Positions 50,351 to 59,570 of a DNA stretch of 64,000 nucleotides are shown here, one piece after another. Location of the stretch: the NCBI GenBank assembly GCA_049680185.1, contig JBAUHI010000020.1:1-64000 (forward strand). Reading direction: 5' to 3'. The position numbers and the translations under genes were made by a program. The notes below the pieces were generated by a model that had not been told where the DNA came from, ran no database searches, and saw only the letters and a program-made list of their open reading frames with translations. How positions within the stretch are numbered: position 1 is the stretch's first letter; the number at the start of each line of letters is the position of its first letter. The stretch is from CAMLHU01 sp049680185. GTDB lineage: Bacteria; Gemmatimonadota; Gemmatimonadetes; Gemmatimonadales; GWC2-71-9.

Positions 50351-52641
50351 CCGCCACGGCACCTACCCGCGCCCATCCCTTCCCCGGCGAACCGCCGGTC
50401 ACCGACCGGCTGGTGCGCGAGCATAATCTCACGCCCTCGGAATACGAACGGATCGAGGAACTCCTCGGCCGCCGACCCACGCTCACCGAACTCGGGGTCT
50501 TTTCCGCCCTCTGGTCGGAGCACTGCTCGTACAAGCATTCCAAACCGGTGCTCCGGAAGTTCCCGACCGGCGGGACCGCCGTGATCCAGGGCCCGGGAGA
50601 GAATGCCGGCGTCCTGCGCCTGCCGCGCGGCTGGGCGGTGGCGTTCAAGGTCGAGTCCCACAATCACCCCTCGGCGGTCGAACCCTTCCAGGGCGCCGCC
50701 ACCGGCGTCGGCGGCATCCTGCGCGACGTGTTCACGATGGGCGCCCGCCCGGTCGCGGTGCTCAACAGCCTGCGCTTCGGCCCGCTCGACGAACCCCGTA
50801 ACCGCTACCTCTTTGCCGGCGTCGTCCGCGGCGTCGGGACCTACGGCAACTGCGTCGGCATCCCGACCCTGGGCGGCGAGGTCGACTTCGCCCCGGGGTA
50901 CAGCGGCAACCCCCTCGTCAACGCGATGGCGGTGGGCCTGCTCAAGGAAGCGGACCTGATCACCGCCCGGGCCCACGGCGAAGGCAACGTGCTCTTGACG
51001 GTCGGCGCGCGCACCGGCCGGGACGGGATCCACGGCGCCAGCTTCGCCTCCGAAGATCTCTCCGCCAAGTCCGAGGCCCGTCGGCCCCAGGTCCAGGTGG
51101 GCGATCCCTTCACCGAAAAACTCCTCCTCGAGGCCACGCTCGAGCTCCGCTCCCGCGACCTCATGGTGGCCATCCAGGACATGGGAGCCGCCGGCCTCAC
51201 CAGTTCATCGGCCGAGATGGCCGCCCGAGGCGGTGTCGGCGTCGAGCTCGAGACCGACAAGGTCCCCGTCCGCGAAGCTGGCATGACGCCCTACGAGATC
51301 CTGCTCTCGGAATCCCAGGAGCGGATGCTGGTGGTGGCGGAGCCCCGCCGCATCGACGCGATCAAGGAGGTCTGCGAGCGCTGGGGACTCCACGCGACGC
51401 CGATCGGCCACGTGACGAATGACGGGATGTTCCGGGTGCGGCACGGCGGAATCGTGGTGGCGGAGATCCCTGCCCAGCGCCTGGTCGACGACGCGCCGGT
51501 CTACCACCCCGCCGCGGCCGAGTCTCCTGCCGCGCGCGCGCGCCGTGCGCTCCGCCCCTCCCGGGCACCCCGCACCGACGTCCGCCGGGCGCTGCCATTC
51601 CTGCTCGATGTGCCGAGCATCGCGAGCAAGCGCTGGGTGTTCGAGCAGTACGATTCCACGGTCCAGGCCAACACCGTCCTCGGCCCCGGTGGTGATGCCG
51701 GCGTGCTCCGCGTCGACCATGAGGCGTTCGGCCTTGCCGTGACCCTCGACTGCAACGCCCGATTCGTGGCGCTCGATCCCTACGAGGGCGGCAAGGCGGT
51801 GGTGGCGGAGGCGGCCCGCAACGTCGCCTGCACCGGAGCGGTGCCGCTCGGAATCACCGACTGCCTCAATTTCGGCAACCCGGAGCGGCCGGAGGTCTTC
51901 TTCCAGTTCACCGAGGCGTGCCGCGGGATCAGCGACGCCTGCCGGGCGTTCGACATCCCGGTCACGGGCGGGAATGTCTCCTTCTATAATGAAAGCCCGA
52001 CCGGGGCCATCGATCCGACGCCGGTGATCGGGCTGGTCGGGTTGCTGGATCGGGTCGACCAGCGGATCCCCAGCCACTTTGCCACCGAGGGTGATCGCAT
52101 CGTGATCTTCGGCCGGACGCGGGGTGAGATGGGCGGCTCGGCGTACTGGTCGGAGGTGCTCGACTGCACCGGCGGCCGTCCCCCGCAGGTCGACCTCGAA
52201 GCCGAACGTGCACTCCAGGGTCTCCTGGCCGAGGCCGCCCGCGCGGGACTCCTCCGCTCGGCGCACGATTGCTCCACCGGTGGCCTGGCAGTGGCGCTGG
52301 CGGAGGCCGCGCTCGGCGGTCCCTACGCGGCGCACGGACTTGGCGCCGAGATCGACCTTCGCGGCTATGCACCGACACTTGACGATGCGGCACTCCTGTA
52401 TGGCGAGGACCATGGCCGCGTGGTGGCCACGTTCAGAGCGGCAGATGCTGGCCAACTCGCCGCACTGGCCCGGCGCCACGGAGTGCCCGGCTTCGGCGCC
52501 GGGTGGGTCGGTCCGGGTGGCGGGGCGCTCCAGATCCGCACTGAGCGCGGAAGCCTTCGGTGGTCCATCGACCAGCTCCGCAAGACCTATCTCGACGCGA
52601 TCCCGCGGCGGATGGCGGCCACTATCGGCGGGGGGAACTGA
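50347..52641 (+). CDS. purL: FGAM synthase subunit PurL (small type)
   Basis: 764 residues, the length of the small PurL that needs separate PurS and PurQ, both present here. GVFSALWSEHCSYKHSKPVLRKFPT, AFKVESHNHPSAVEPFQGAATGVGGILRDVFTMGA, VQDMGAAGLTSSSAEMA and CTGGLAVALAEAALG are the AIRS-type ATP and substrate motifs. Starts with GTG overlapping the zinc-ribbon stop. Confidence 0.97.
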   Translation: MTATAPTRAHPFPGEPPVTDRLVREHNLTPSEYERIEELLGRRPTLTELGVFSALWSEHCSYKHSKPVLRKFPTGGTAVIQGPGENAGVLRLPRGWAVAFKVESHNHPSAVEPFQGAATGVGGILRDVFTMGARPVAVLNSLRFGPLDEPRNRYLFAGVVRGVGTYGNCVGIPTLGGEVDFAPGYSGNPLVNAMAVGLLKEADLITARAHGEGNVLLTVGARTGRDGIHGASFASEDLSAKSEARRPQVQVGDPFTEKLLLEATLELRSRDLMVAIQDMGAAGLTSSSAEMAARGGVGVELETDKVPVREAGMTPYEILLSESQERMLVVAEPRRIDAIKEVCERWGLHATPIGHVTNDGMFRVRHGGIVVAEIPAQRLVDDAPVYHPAAAESPAARARRALRPSRAPRTDVRRALPFLLDVPSIASKRWVFEQYDSTVQANTVLGPGGDAGVLRVDHEAFGLAVTLDCNARFVALDPYEGGKAVVAEAARNVACTGAVPLGITDCLNFGNPERPEVFFQFTEACRGISDACRAFDIPVTGGNVSFYNESPTGAIDPTPVIGLVGLLDRVDQRIPSHFATEGDRIVIFGRTRGEMGGSAYWSEVLDCTGGRPPQVDLEAERALQGLLAEAARAGLLRSAHDCSTGGLAVALAEAALGGPYAAHGLGAEIDLRGYAPTLDDAALLYGEDHGRVVATFRAADAGQLAALARRHGVPGFGAGWVGPGGGALQIRTERGSLRWSIDQLRKTYLDAIPRRMAATIGGGN

Positions 52642-52643
52642 CG

Positions 52644-54017
52644 ATGTGCGGCATCTTCGGCGTCTCCGGCGTCCCCGACGCGGCACGGCTCACCTACCTC
52701 GGCCTGTACGCCCTGCAGCATCGCGGTCAGGAGAGCGCCGGCATCGTGGCGATCGATGCCAATGGGCAGGCCCGACTCCATCGCGGCATGGGTCTGGTGT
52801 CCGACAATTTCAAGGGCACCGAGCTCTCCGGGCTGGTCGGCGACACCGCCATCGGCCACACCCGCTATTCGACCGCCGGCAGCTCGGTGCTCTCCAACGC
52901 CCAGCCCTTCCTCGTCAACTACCGGCACGGGCCGCTCAGCATCGCGCACAACGGCAACCTGACCAACGCCATCGAGCTCCGGCACGACCTGGTCGAACGC
53001 GGGTCGCTCTTTGCCTCGACCAGCGACACCGAAGCGCTCGTCCACCTGATCGCGCGGTCCGATGAGCCCGATCCGGAGCGCCAGATCCGCGCGGCACTCG
53101 AGGCGTCCGAGGGCGCGTACACCCTGCTCATCACCGTCGGCCGGGCGATGTTCGCCGTGGTCGATGCCCGGGGGTTCCGCCCGCTCGTCATCGGTCGACT
53201 GGGCGATGGGATCGTGGTCGCGTCGGAGACCTGCGCCCTCGACCTCGTGGGGGCGACACCGCTCCGCGAGCTCCGCCCCGGCGAATTCGTGCGCATCGAG
53301 GACGGGCGGGTCACCGACCTCGCGCCGCTCTCACCGCGTCCCGAGAGCCGGTGCGTCTTCGAGCTGGTGTACTTTGCCCGCCCCGACAGCCGGGTCTTCG
53401 GCGAGTCGGTCGACGCGGTGCGTCGGTCTCTCGGCCGCCAACTGGCCATCGAACATCCGGTCCCCGATGCCGACGTGGTCTTCAGCGTGCCCGACAGCGC
53501 CAATGCAATGGCGCTGGGGTACGCCGAGCAGTCGGGCATACCGCTCGAGAACGGGCTCATCCGCAACCACTACGTCGGACGCACGTTCATCAACCCGAGC
53601 CAGGCGCTCCGGGTGGCCAAGGTCCGGATCAAGTTCAACCCGGTCCGCGAGGTGATCGCCGGCAAGAAGGTCGTCGTGGTCGATGACAGCCTGGTGCGCG
53701 GCACCACCAGCCAGGGCCTCGTCACCATGATCCGGCAGGCCGGCGCCCGCGAGGTGCACCTCCGGCTCGCCTCCCCACCGATCACCGGCCCCTGTCACTA
53801 CGGAATCGATACGCCGACCCGCGAAGAGCTGATCGCCTCCACGCACTCGCCCGAGGAGATCCGGAAGTTCCTCGGCGTCGACACCCTCGGCTACCTGTCG
53901 CTCGACAGGATGCTCGAGGCGGCAGGGACCCGGAACCGGTGGTGCCACGCCTGCTTCTCCGGCCAGTACCCGACCGGCGAGAGCGCATTGGTGACCATGG
54001 GAGCGGTGCGGCGATAA
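52644..54017 (+). CDS. purF: Amidophosphoribosyltransferase
   Basis: 457 residues. Cys2 directly follows Met (MCGIFGV), so the Ntn nucleophile is freed by Met removal rather than propeptide cleavage. ALQHRGQESAGI, IGHTRYSTAG and SIAHNGNLTNA form the glutaminase; VVVVDDSLVRGTTS is the PRPP site. Four cysteines in SRCVFE, GPCHYG and RWCHACF match the 4Fe-4S ligands of the B. subtilis-type enzyme. First committed step of purine synthesis; 2 bases after purL. Confidence 0.97.
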   Translation: MCGIFGVSGVPDAARLTYLGLYALQHRGQESAGIVAIDANGQARLHRGMGLVSDNFKGTELSGLVGDTAIGHTRYSTAGSSVLSNAQPFLVNYRHGPLSIAHNGNLTNAIELRHDLVERGSLFASTSDTEALVHLIARSDEPDPERQIRAALEASEGAYTLLITVGRAMFAVVDARGFRPLVIGRLGDGIVVASETCALDLVGATPLRELRPGEFVRIEDGRVTDLAPLSPRPESRCVFELVYFARPDSRVFGESVDAVRRSLGRQLAIEHPVPDADVVFSVPDSANAMALGYAEQSGIPLENGLIRNHYVGRTFINPSQALRVAKVRIKFNPVREVIAGKKVVVVDDSLVRGTTSQGLVTMIRQAGAREVHLRLASPPITGPCHYGIDTPTREELIASTHSPEEIRKFLGVDTLGYLSLDRMLEAAGTRNRWCHACFSGQYPTGESALVTMGAVRR

Positions 54018-54081
54018 GGCGGGTTGAGCGGGTGAAGTACGGCAGTTCTGATCCATTTGCACTGCGGCCCCGGGGCGAGAC

Positions 54082-56742
54082 ATGACGACGGAACCCAAGC
54101 TGGTCTACTTCTTCGGTCAGGGGCGCGCCGAAGGTACGGCCGCGATGAAGGACATCCTCGGCGGGAAGGGCGCGGGCCTGGCCGAGATGACCAATATCGG
54201 CATCCCGGTGCCACCTGGATTCACCATCGCCAGCACGATGTGCCTTCCCTACCTCGAAAGCCGCACCTTCCCGCCCCGCCTCCAGCACCAGGTCGAGGAC
54301 GCCCTGCAGCGGATCGAGGCCGCGACGGGCAAGTCCTTCGGATCATCGGACGACCCGCTCCTCGTCTCCGTCCGGTCGGGCGCCGCGGTATCCATGCCGG
54401 GCATGATGGAAACGATCCTCAACCTCGGGCTCAACGAGACCACGGTGGCCGGGGTGGAACGGCAGACCGGCAACGCCCGCTTTGCCTGGGACTCCTACCG
54501 CCGGTTCGTCCAGATGTACGGTGCCGTGGTGTTCGACCTCCCCAAGGCGGCGTTCGACCAGTTGCTGGACGCCAAGAAGGCGGCGCGCAAGGTCGAGCGT
54601 GATATCGACCTGCCGGCCGAGGACCTCAAGGCCCTCACTGCAGAGTTCAAGGCGCACATCACCAAGTCCACGGGGCGCCCCTTCCCCGAGGAGCCGATGG
54701 ATCAGCTGTGGGGTGCGGTCACCGCGGTGTTCGAGAGCTGGAACACCCGCCGCGCCATCGACTACCGGAAGCTGCACGGCATCCCGGACACGATGGGCAC
54801 GGCCGTGAGCATCTGCACCATGGTCTTCGGCAACCTGGGCGAGGATTCCGGCACCGGTGTCGCGTTCAGCCGCGATCCCTCGACCGGTGCGGCGACGCTC
54901 TACGGCGAGTTCCTCTTGAACGCCCAGGGGGAGGACGTCGTCTCGGGCGCCCGGACCCCGCTGGCGATCGCCCGCTTGGCCGAAACGATGCCCGCGGTCC
55001 ACGACGAGCTGGTCCGGATGGCGCGTACGCTCGAACGCCACTTCCGCGACGTACAGGACATGGAATTCACCATCGAACGTGGCAAGCTCTTCATGCTGCA
55101 GTGCCGTCGAGCCCAGCGTACCGGGGCCGCCGCACTGCGGAGTGCGTGCGACATGGTGGACGAGGGCCTCATCAGCGAAGAAGAGGCGGTCGCGCGCGTC
55201 CCCCCCAACGATCTGAACCAGCTGCTCCACCCCACAATCGATCCCACCGCCGAGCTCGATCTCCTGACCACCGGGCTTCCGGCATCGCCGGGGGCGGCGT
55301 CGGGCGAGATCGTCTTTGACGCCGACGTCGCCGCCGAACGGGGCCGGAAGGGCGATGCCGTCATCCTCGTCCGCCGGGAGACGAGCCCCGAGGACTTCCA
55401 CGGCATGGTCGCCGCCAGGGCGATCCTGACCGCCCGGGGCGGGATGACCAGCCACGCGGCGGTCGTCGCCCGCGGGATGGGGAAGCCGTGCGTGGCGGGC
55501 GCCACCGACCTCGAGGTCGATGAGGACAAGGGCACGCTCACCGTCCGGGGCCGGACCTTCGCAGCGGGCGCCTGGATCACGCTCGATGGCGCGACCGGCC
55601 GGGTCCTGGCCGGCCAGGCCAAGCTCTCGCCCCCTGCCCTCGACCAGTACTTCGACCGGGTCCTCGGCTGGGCCGACCGGCTCCGCCACCTGCGGGTCCG
55701 GACCAACGCTGATACCCCTGCCGATGCGCACAAGGCGCGGGATTTCGGCGCCGAAGGGATCGGGCTCTGCCGCACCGAACATATGTTCTTCGAGGGGGAC
55801 CGCATCACCGCGATGCGGGAGATGATCGTGGCCCAGGACCCGGCCGGCCGGAAGGCGGCGCTCGCGAAGCTCCTGCCCATGCAGCGGGGCGACTTCGAGT
55901 CGATCTTCCGCGCCATGGAGGGGTTCCCGGTCACCATCCGGCTCCTCGACCCGCCCCTGCACGAGTTCCTGCCGCACGAGCCGGAGGAGATCGCCCACCT
56001 GGCACGTGACCTCGGCACGCCGGTCGAGGAAATGACCCGCATCGTGCATTCGCTCGAAGAGGTGAACCCGATGCTTGGCTTGCGTGGTTGCCGGCTCGGG
56101 ATCATCTACCCCGAGATCACCGCGATGCAGGCCCGCGCCATCTTCGAGGCCGCCTGCACCGTCGCGGCACGGGCCGGTCGGGTGATGCCCGAAGTGATGA
56201 TCCCCCTCACCGCCAGCGTCGTCGAGTTCCGGATGCAGGCGTTGGTGGTGCGCCAGGTGGCGGAAGAGGTCTTCCGGGAGCGGCAGCTCATCGTCCCCTA
56301 CCTGCTCGGAACGATGATCGAACTCCCGCGGGCCGCCCTCACCGCCGATGATATCGCCCGGGAGGCGCAGTTCTTCTCCTTCGGCACCAATGACCTCACC
56401 CAAACGACCTGGGGCTTGTCCCGTGATGACGCCGGCCGCTTCCTCCCGACCTACCTCGAGCGCAACATCATTGCGTCCGACCCCTTCCAGATCCTCGACC
56501 AGAAGGGGGTCGGCAAGTTGATCGAGATGGCCTGCAAGCTCGGCCGCACTACGCGGCCCGACCTCAAGCTCGGTATCTGCGGCGAGCATGGCGGCGAGCC
56601 GAGCTCGATCGCGTTCTGCGATGCGCTGGGCATGAACTACGTGAGTTGTTCACCGTTCCGGGTGCCGATCGCCCGGCTCGCCGCGGCCCAGGCGGCGCTG
56701 GCGGAACGCGGCACGATGGATCGGACGAGGGCCAGCCTGTGA
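54082..56742 (+). CDS. ppdK: Pyruvate, phosphate dikinase
   Basis: 886 residues. Interconverts pyruvate + ATP + Pi and PEP + AMP + PPi. ATP-grasp domain 1-340 (GGKGAGLAEMTNIGIPVPPGFTI, VRSGAAVSMPGMMETILNLGLN), swivelling domain with phospho-His in GGMTSHAAVVARGMGKPCVAGA, PEP barrel with DFGAEGIGLCRTEHMFFEGDR and CGEHGGEPSSIAF. The only gene of the run with a sizeable gap (64 bases) before it, so it may have its own promoter; its stop overlaps purE. Confidence 0.97.
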   Translation: MTTEPKLVYFFGQGRAEGTAAMKDILGGKGAGLAEMTNIGIPVPPGFTIASTMCLPYLESRTFPPRLQHQVEDALQRIEAATGKSFGSSDDPLLVSVRSGAAVSMPGMMETILNLGLNETTVAGVERQTGNARFAWDSYRRFVQMYGAVVFDLPKAAFDQLLDAKKAARKVERDIDLPAEDLKALTAEFKAHITKSTGRPFPEEPMDQLWGAVTAVFESWNTRRAIDYRKLHGIPDTMGTAVSICTMVFGNLGEDSGTGVAFSRDPSTGAATLYGEFLLNAQGEDVVSGARTPLAIARLAETMPAVHDELVRMARTLERHFRDVQDMEFTIERGKLFMLQCRRAQRTGAAALRSACDMVDEGLISEEEAVARVPPNDLNQLLHPTIDPTAELDLLTTGLPASPGAASGEIVFDADVAAERGRKGDAVILVRRETSPEDFHGMVAARAILTARGGMTSHAAVVARGMGKPCVAGATDLEVDEDKGTLTVRGRTFAAGAWITLDGATGRVLAGQAKLSPPALDQYFDRVLGWADRLRHLRVRTNADTPADAHKARDFGAEGIGLCRTEHMFFEGDRITAMREMIVAQDPAGRKAALAKLLPMQRGDFESIFRAMEGFPVTIRLLDPPLHEFLPHEPEEIAHLARDLGTPVEEMTRIVHSLEEVNPMLGLRGCRLGIIYPEITAMQARAIFEAACTVAARAGRVMPEVMIPLTASVVEFRMQALVVRQVAEEVFRERQLIVPYLLGTMIELPRAALTADDIAREAQFFSFGTNDLTQTTWGLSRDDAGRFLPTYLERNIIASDPFQILDQKGVGKLIEMACKLGRTTRPDLKLGICGEHGGEPSSIAFCDALGMNYVSCSPFRVPIARLAAAQAALAERGTMDRTRASL

Positions 56743-57242
56743 GCGCCACCCCACAGCCGCTCGTCGGCATCGTGATGGGTTCCGATACCGACTGGGAAAC
56801 GCTGGAACACGCTGCGAAGACGCTGGCCGAGTTCGGGGTCCCGTTCGAGCATCGGGTGGTCTCGGCCCATCGGACACCCGATCTGCTGACCGGATACGCC
56901 CGTGATGCCCGCGGGCGGGGGCTCGCGTGCATCATCGCCGGCGCCGGTGGGGCGGCGCACCTGCCGGGTATGCTCGCCTCCCACACCACCGTGCCTGTAC
57001 TGGGCGTTCCGGTCCGGTCGCGCGCCCTCCAGGGACTCGATTCCCTGCTCTCGATCGTGCAGATGCCGGCCGGGATCCCGGTCGCCACCTTTGCCATCGG
57101 CGAGGCTGGCGCCAGGAACGCGGCGCTCTTTGCCGTGGCGCTCCTCGCCCGCACTGATTCCGCGCTTCAGGCCCGGCTCGACGACTTCCGCGCCCGGCAA
57201 ACCGCGAACGTGCTCGCCAAGTCGCTCCCTCCCGTCCCGTGA
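56739..57242 (+). CDS. purE: N5-CAIR mutase
   Basis: 167 residues, class I PurE. GIVMGSDTDWETLEHAAKTLAEFGVPFEHRVVSAHRTPD and IIAGAGGAAHLPGMLASHTTVPVLGVPV hold the catalytic His and substrate loops. GTG start overlaps the ppdK stop (GTGA), stop overlaps purK. Works on the product of PurK. Confidence 0.97.
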   Translation: MSATPQPLVGIVMGSDTDWETLEHAAKTLAEFGVPFEHRVVSAHRTPDLLTGYARDARGRGLACIIAGAGGAAHLPGMLASHTTVPVLGVPVRSRALQGLDSLLSIVQMPAGIPVATFAIGEAGARNAALFAVALLARTDSALQARLDDFRARQTANVLAKSLPPVP

Positions 57243-58369
57243 TCCTTCCCGGTTCCACCCTCGGCATGCTCGGCGGCGGTCAGCTGGGCCGGATGTTCAC
57301 GCTCACTGCCCGCGAGATGGGCTACAAAGTCCTGGTCCTGGACCCCGACCCGGACAGCCCCGCCGGCCAGGTGGCCGACCTGCACCTGCAGCGTCCCTAC
57401 ACCGATCCTGGTGCGATCGAGCGGATCATCCAGCACTGCGCTGCGGTGACCACCGAGTTCGAGAACGTCCCCGCGGACGTGCTCACCGTGCTGGCGGTCC
57501 GGCTCCCGGTGCGCCCAGGTGCCAAGGCCGTCGCCGCCGCACAGGACCGGATCTCGGAGAAGACCTTCCTGCAGAACAATGGATTCGCCACCGTCGGGTT
57601 CCATCCGCTGCGGACGGCTGCCGACGTCGAGGTCGCCACGAGCGTGGTCCCGGGACCGTGGATCGTCAAGACGGCGCGCCTTGGCTATGACGGCAAGGGC
57701 CAGGCGCGCGTGGCGACGGCCGCCGCGGCCCTGAAGGCATTCGAGGCGGCCGGTAGCGTGGAGTGCATCCTTGAACAGCAGGTGCCGCTCGATCTCGAAG
57801 TGTCGGTGGTGCTGGCCCGAGGGGTGGATGGCCGGACGGCGGTCTTCCCGGCCGGCGAGAACGTGCACCATCGTGGCATCCTGTCGACCACGACCGTTCC
57901 CGCCAGGCTTCCCGGCCAGCTGGGCTCGCAGGCGACCGAGATCGCCATCGGCATCGCGGACGCACTCGAATACGTCGGCGTGCTCGGGGTCGAGATGTTC
58001 CTGACTGACGGCAAGCTTCTGGTGAATGAGATCGCACCCCGGCCCCACAACTCGGGGCACTGGACCCAGGACGCCGCGGCAAGCTCCCAGTTCGAGCAGC
58101 AGGTCCGGACGCTCTGCGGACTTCCCCTCGGCGATCCGCGCGTGCTCACCCCCGTGACGATGGTCAATATTCTAGGGGACGCCTGGGACCGGGGTGAGCC
58201 CGACTGGGGCGCCGCGCTCGCCGATGCCGGCGTCAAGCTGCACCTCTACTCCAAGAACCAACCGCGCCCCGGCCGCAAAATGGGGCACCTGAACGTGCTG
58301 GGGGGCAATGCCGCCGAGACCCTGCGCCGCGCCCACCGGGCGCTCCGGGTCCTGAGCCGAGGAGATTGA
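57239..58369 (+). CDS. purK: N5-CAIR synthetase
   Basis: 376 residues, ATP-grasp. GMLGGGQLGRMFTLTAREMGYKVLVLDPDPDSPA, TTEFENVP, KTARLGYDGKGQ, EVSVVLARG and EIAPRPHNSGHWT are diagnostic. Carboxylates AIR with bicarbonate and ATP. Last purine gene of the run; no terminator is obvious after it. Confidence 0.97.
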   Translation: MILPGSTLGMLGGGQLGRMFTLTAREMGYKVLVLDPDPDSPAGQVADLHLQRPYTDPGAIERIIQHCAAVTTEFENVPADVLTVLAVRLPVRPGAKAVAAAQDRISEKTFLQNNGFATVGFHPLRTAADVEVATSVVPGPWIVKTARLGYDGKGQARVATAAAALKAFEAAGSVECILEQQVPLDLEVSVVLARGVDGRTAVFPAGENVHHRGILSTTTVPARLPGQLGSQATEIAIGIADALEYVGVLGVEMFLTDGKLLVNEIAPRPHNSGHWTQDAAASSQFEQQVRTLCGLPLGDPRVLTPVTMVNILGDAWDRGEPDWGAALADAGVKLHLYSKNQPRPGRKMGHLNVLGGNAAETLRRAHRALRVLSRGD

Positions 58370-58448
58370 TCGGCACGCCGTGTGCATTGCGCGGCCGCGG
58401 ATCGTCCAGTACAGTGTTGTCAGGGATCAGCCCCTGCCCGGAGGTTCC

Positions 58449-59102
58449 ATGCGCTCCAGTCTTCCCCTCGCGGCCTGCATCATCCTCGCCGCTGCGCCCA
58501 CCGTCGGTCACGCCCAGGCCACCAAGCCGTTGCCCCCCGGGGTCTACTTCCTCTGGAGTCCGCCCGGCCCACGGACGGTGTACGTCGGGCAGACACTCCC
58601 CAACTTCGATTGGGTGGCGCAGCAGGGGGGACGATCCAACAGCTACGGCTTGGCGATGCCCCGAGCGATGGACGCCGATGCGGAGGTCAGGGACGCCGCC
58701 TACCGCGTGGCCGATCATCCGAAGACGTCCGCCTTCCTCGGCCAGATGTGGTTCCGCCTTGCCCCCACGACCTCGCATCCCAGCGCACCGGATCTCCACC
58801 TCTCGGGCAACGACTATGTGGTCGCCGGCGCTCCGGTGACGCTCTGGATCTCCAATGAGTCGGTCACGGCAGATGACCCGATATTCGTGAGCGTCAAGGT
58901 GGACCCGGCGTCCGGTCTGGCGGGTGACACAGGGCCGATCTATGCGACGACCACCGGCGCAGTGCCACCGGGAGGATTCGGATCCAGGCTCCAGGTCGGC
59001 ATCCCGGCCCTGCCCGCGGGCGCATACCTCGTGTCGATCGAGGCCCGGGACGTCGCCACCGGCAGGCGGAGCACCAGCACCCGGACGCTCATCGTCCAAT
59101 AG
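58449..59102 (+). CDS. Secreted beta-rich hypothetical protein
   Basis: 217 residues. Signal peptide 1-22 (AACIILAAAPTVGHA). The rest is beta-rich without cysteines: FLWSPPGPRTVYVGQTLPNFDWVAQ, WFRLAPTTSHPSAPDLHLSGNDYVVAGAPVTLWISNES and LPAGAYLVSIEARDVATGRRS, which suggests an Ig-like domain at the C-terminus. Family unknown. GGAGG 8 bases before the ATG. Ends at a strong hairpin. Confidence 0.6.
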   Translation: MRSSLPLAACIILAAAPTVGHAQATKPLPPGVYFLWSPPGPRTVYVGQTLPNFDWVAQQGGRSNSYGLAMPRAMDADAEVRDAAYRVADHPKTSAFLGQMWFRLAPTTSHPSAPDLHLSGNDYVVAGAPVTLWISNESVTADDPIFVSVKVDPASGLAGDTGPIYATTTGAVPPGGFGSRLQVGIPALPAGAYLVSIEARDVATGRRSTSTRTLIVQ

Positions 59103-59121
59103 GCCGTCGTCCCGGCCACGC

Positions 59122-59157
59122 GAACGGGCCCGTTGCCAGATGGCAGCGGGCCCGTTC
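59122..59157. terminator. Near-perfect hairpin between convergent gene and tmRNA
   Basis: GAACGGGCCCG and CGGGCCCGTTC pair over 11 bp, continued inward by TGCCA/TGGCA. It lies between the secreted-protein stop (plus) and the tmRNA 3' end (minus), so it is likely a bidirectional terminator. Confidence 0.7.
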
Positions 59158-59172
59158 AGCTGTGCGTCGAAG

Positions 59173-59531
59173 TGGAGGCGCAGGGAATCGAACCCTGGTC
59201 CGAATTTGCTTCCAGAACCGCGCCTACGTGCGTAGGCCATGCTCTTCGCGTCTCCCCGATCCGGCGCACAGCCGGCCGTGCCGGGGACCAGCCCCTGAGA
59301 TCTCGCTTGCGCCGGCAGGGCGACGGCGTTCGCCAGCCCGGATTTTCGATCCGATGGCGGCGCCCCGGACGGGCTCCGTTCATCGGAGGTGCTTAAGCGA
59401 GCTTAGCTCAGCTTAGGCAGCCATTGCCAAGTTGGAGTTGGCAGATGAAACGTTCCAAGCGGTTTATCCAGGGACTTGGACCTGGGCACGCAGCGATTCG
59501 TTCACCAAACCCGTCGAAGCCGATCGCCCCC
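59173..59531 (-). ncRNA. ssrA: Transfer-messenger RNA
   Basis: Rescues stalled ribosomes. The minus strand starts GGGGGCGATCGGCTTCGACGG, the conserved tmRNA 5' end, and finishes with the T arm GGTTCGATTCCC and CGCCTCC-A, whose last seven bases pair with the first seven (one G-U). CCA is not encoded. The tag frame at 59442-59413 reads ANSNLAMAA then TAA, with a further in-frame region of UAAGC/UUAGC loop repeats behind it. Length 359 nt. Confidence 0.95.
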
Positions 59532-59541
59532 GACGGAGCGA

Positions 59542-59570
59542 AGGATACCCGCCCGGACCGCCGGACTCAA
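59542..59570 (-). promoter_or_regulatory. tmRNA promoter
   Basis: TTGAGT (59570-59565), 17 bases, TATCCT (59547-59542) on the minus strand. The tmRNA 5' end is 11 bases after the -10, so transcription can start close to the mature 5' end. It overlaps the stop of the diguanylate cyclase gene. Confidence 0.6.

Noticed and set aside
59172..59245. A tRNA gene at the GTTCGATTCCC T-arm
   Set aside because: It is the tRNA-like 3' end of tmRNA; acceptor pairing is with the tmRNA 5' end 350 bases away.
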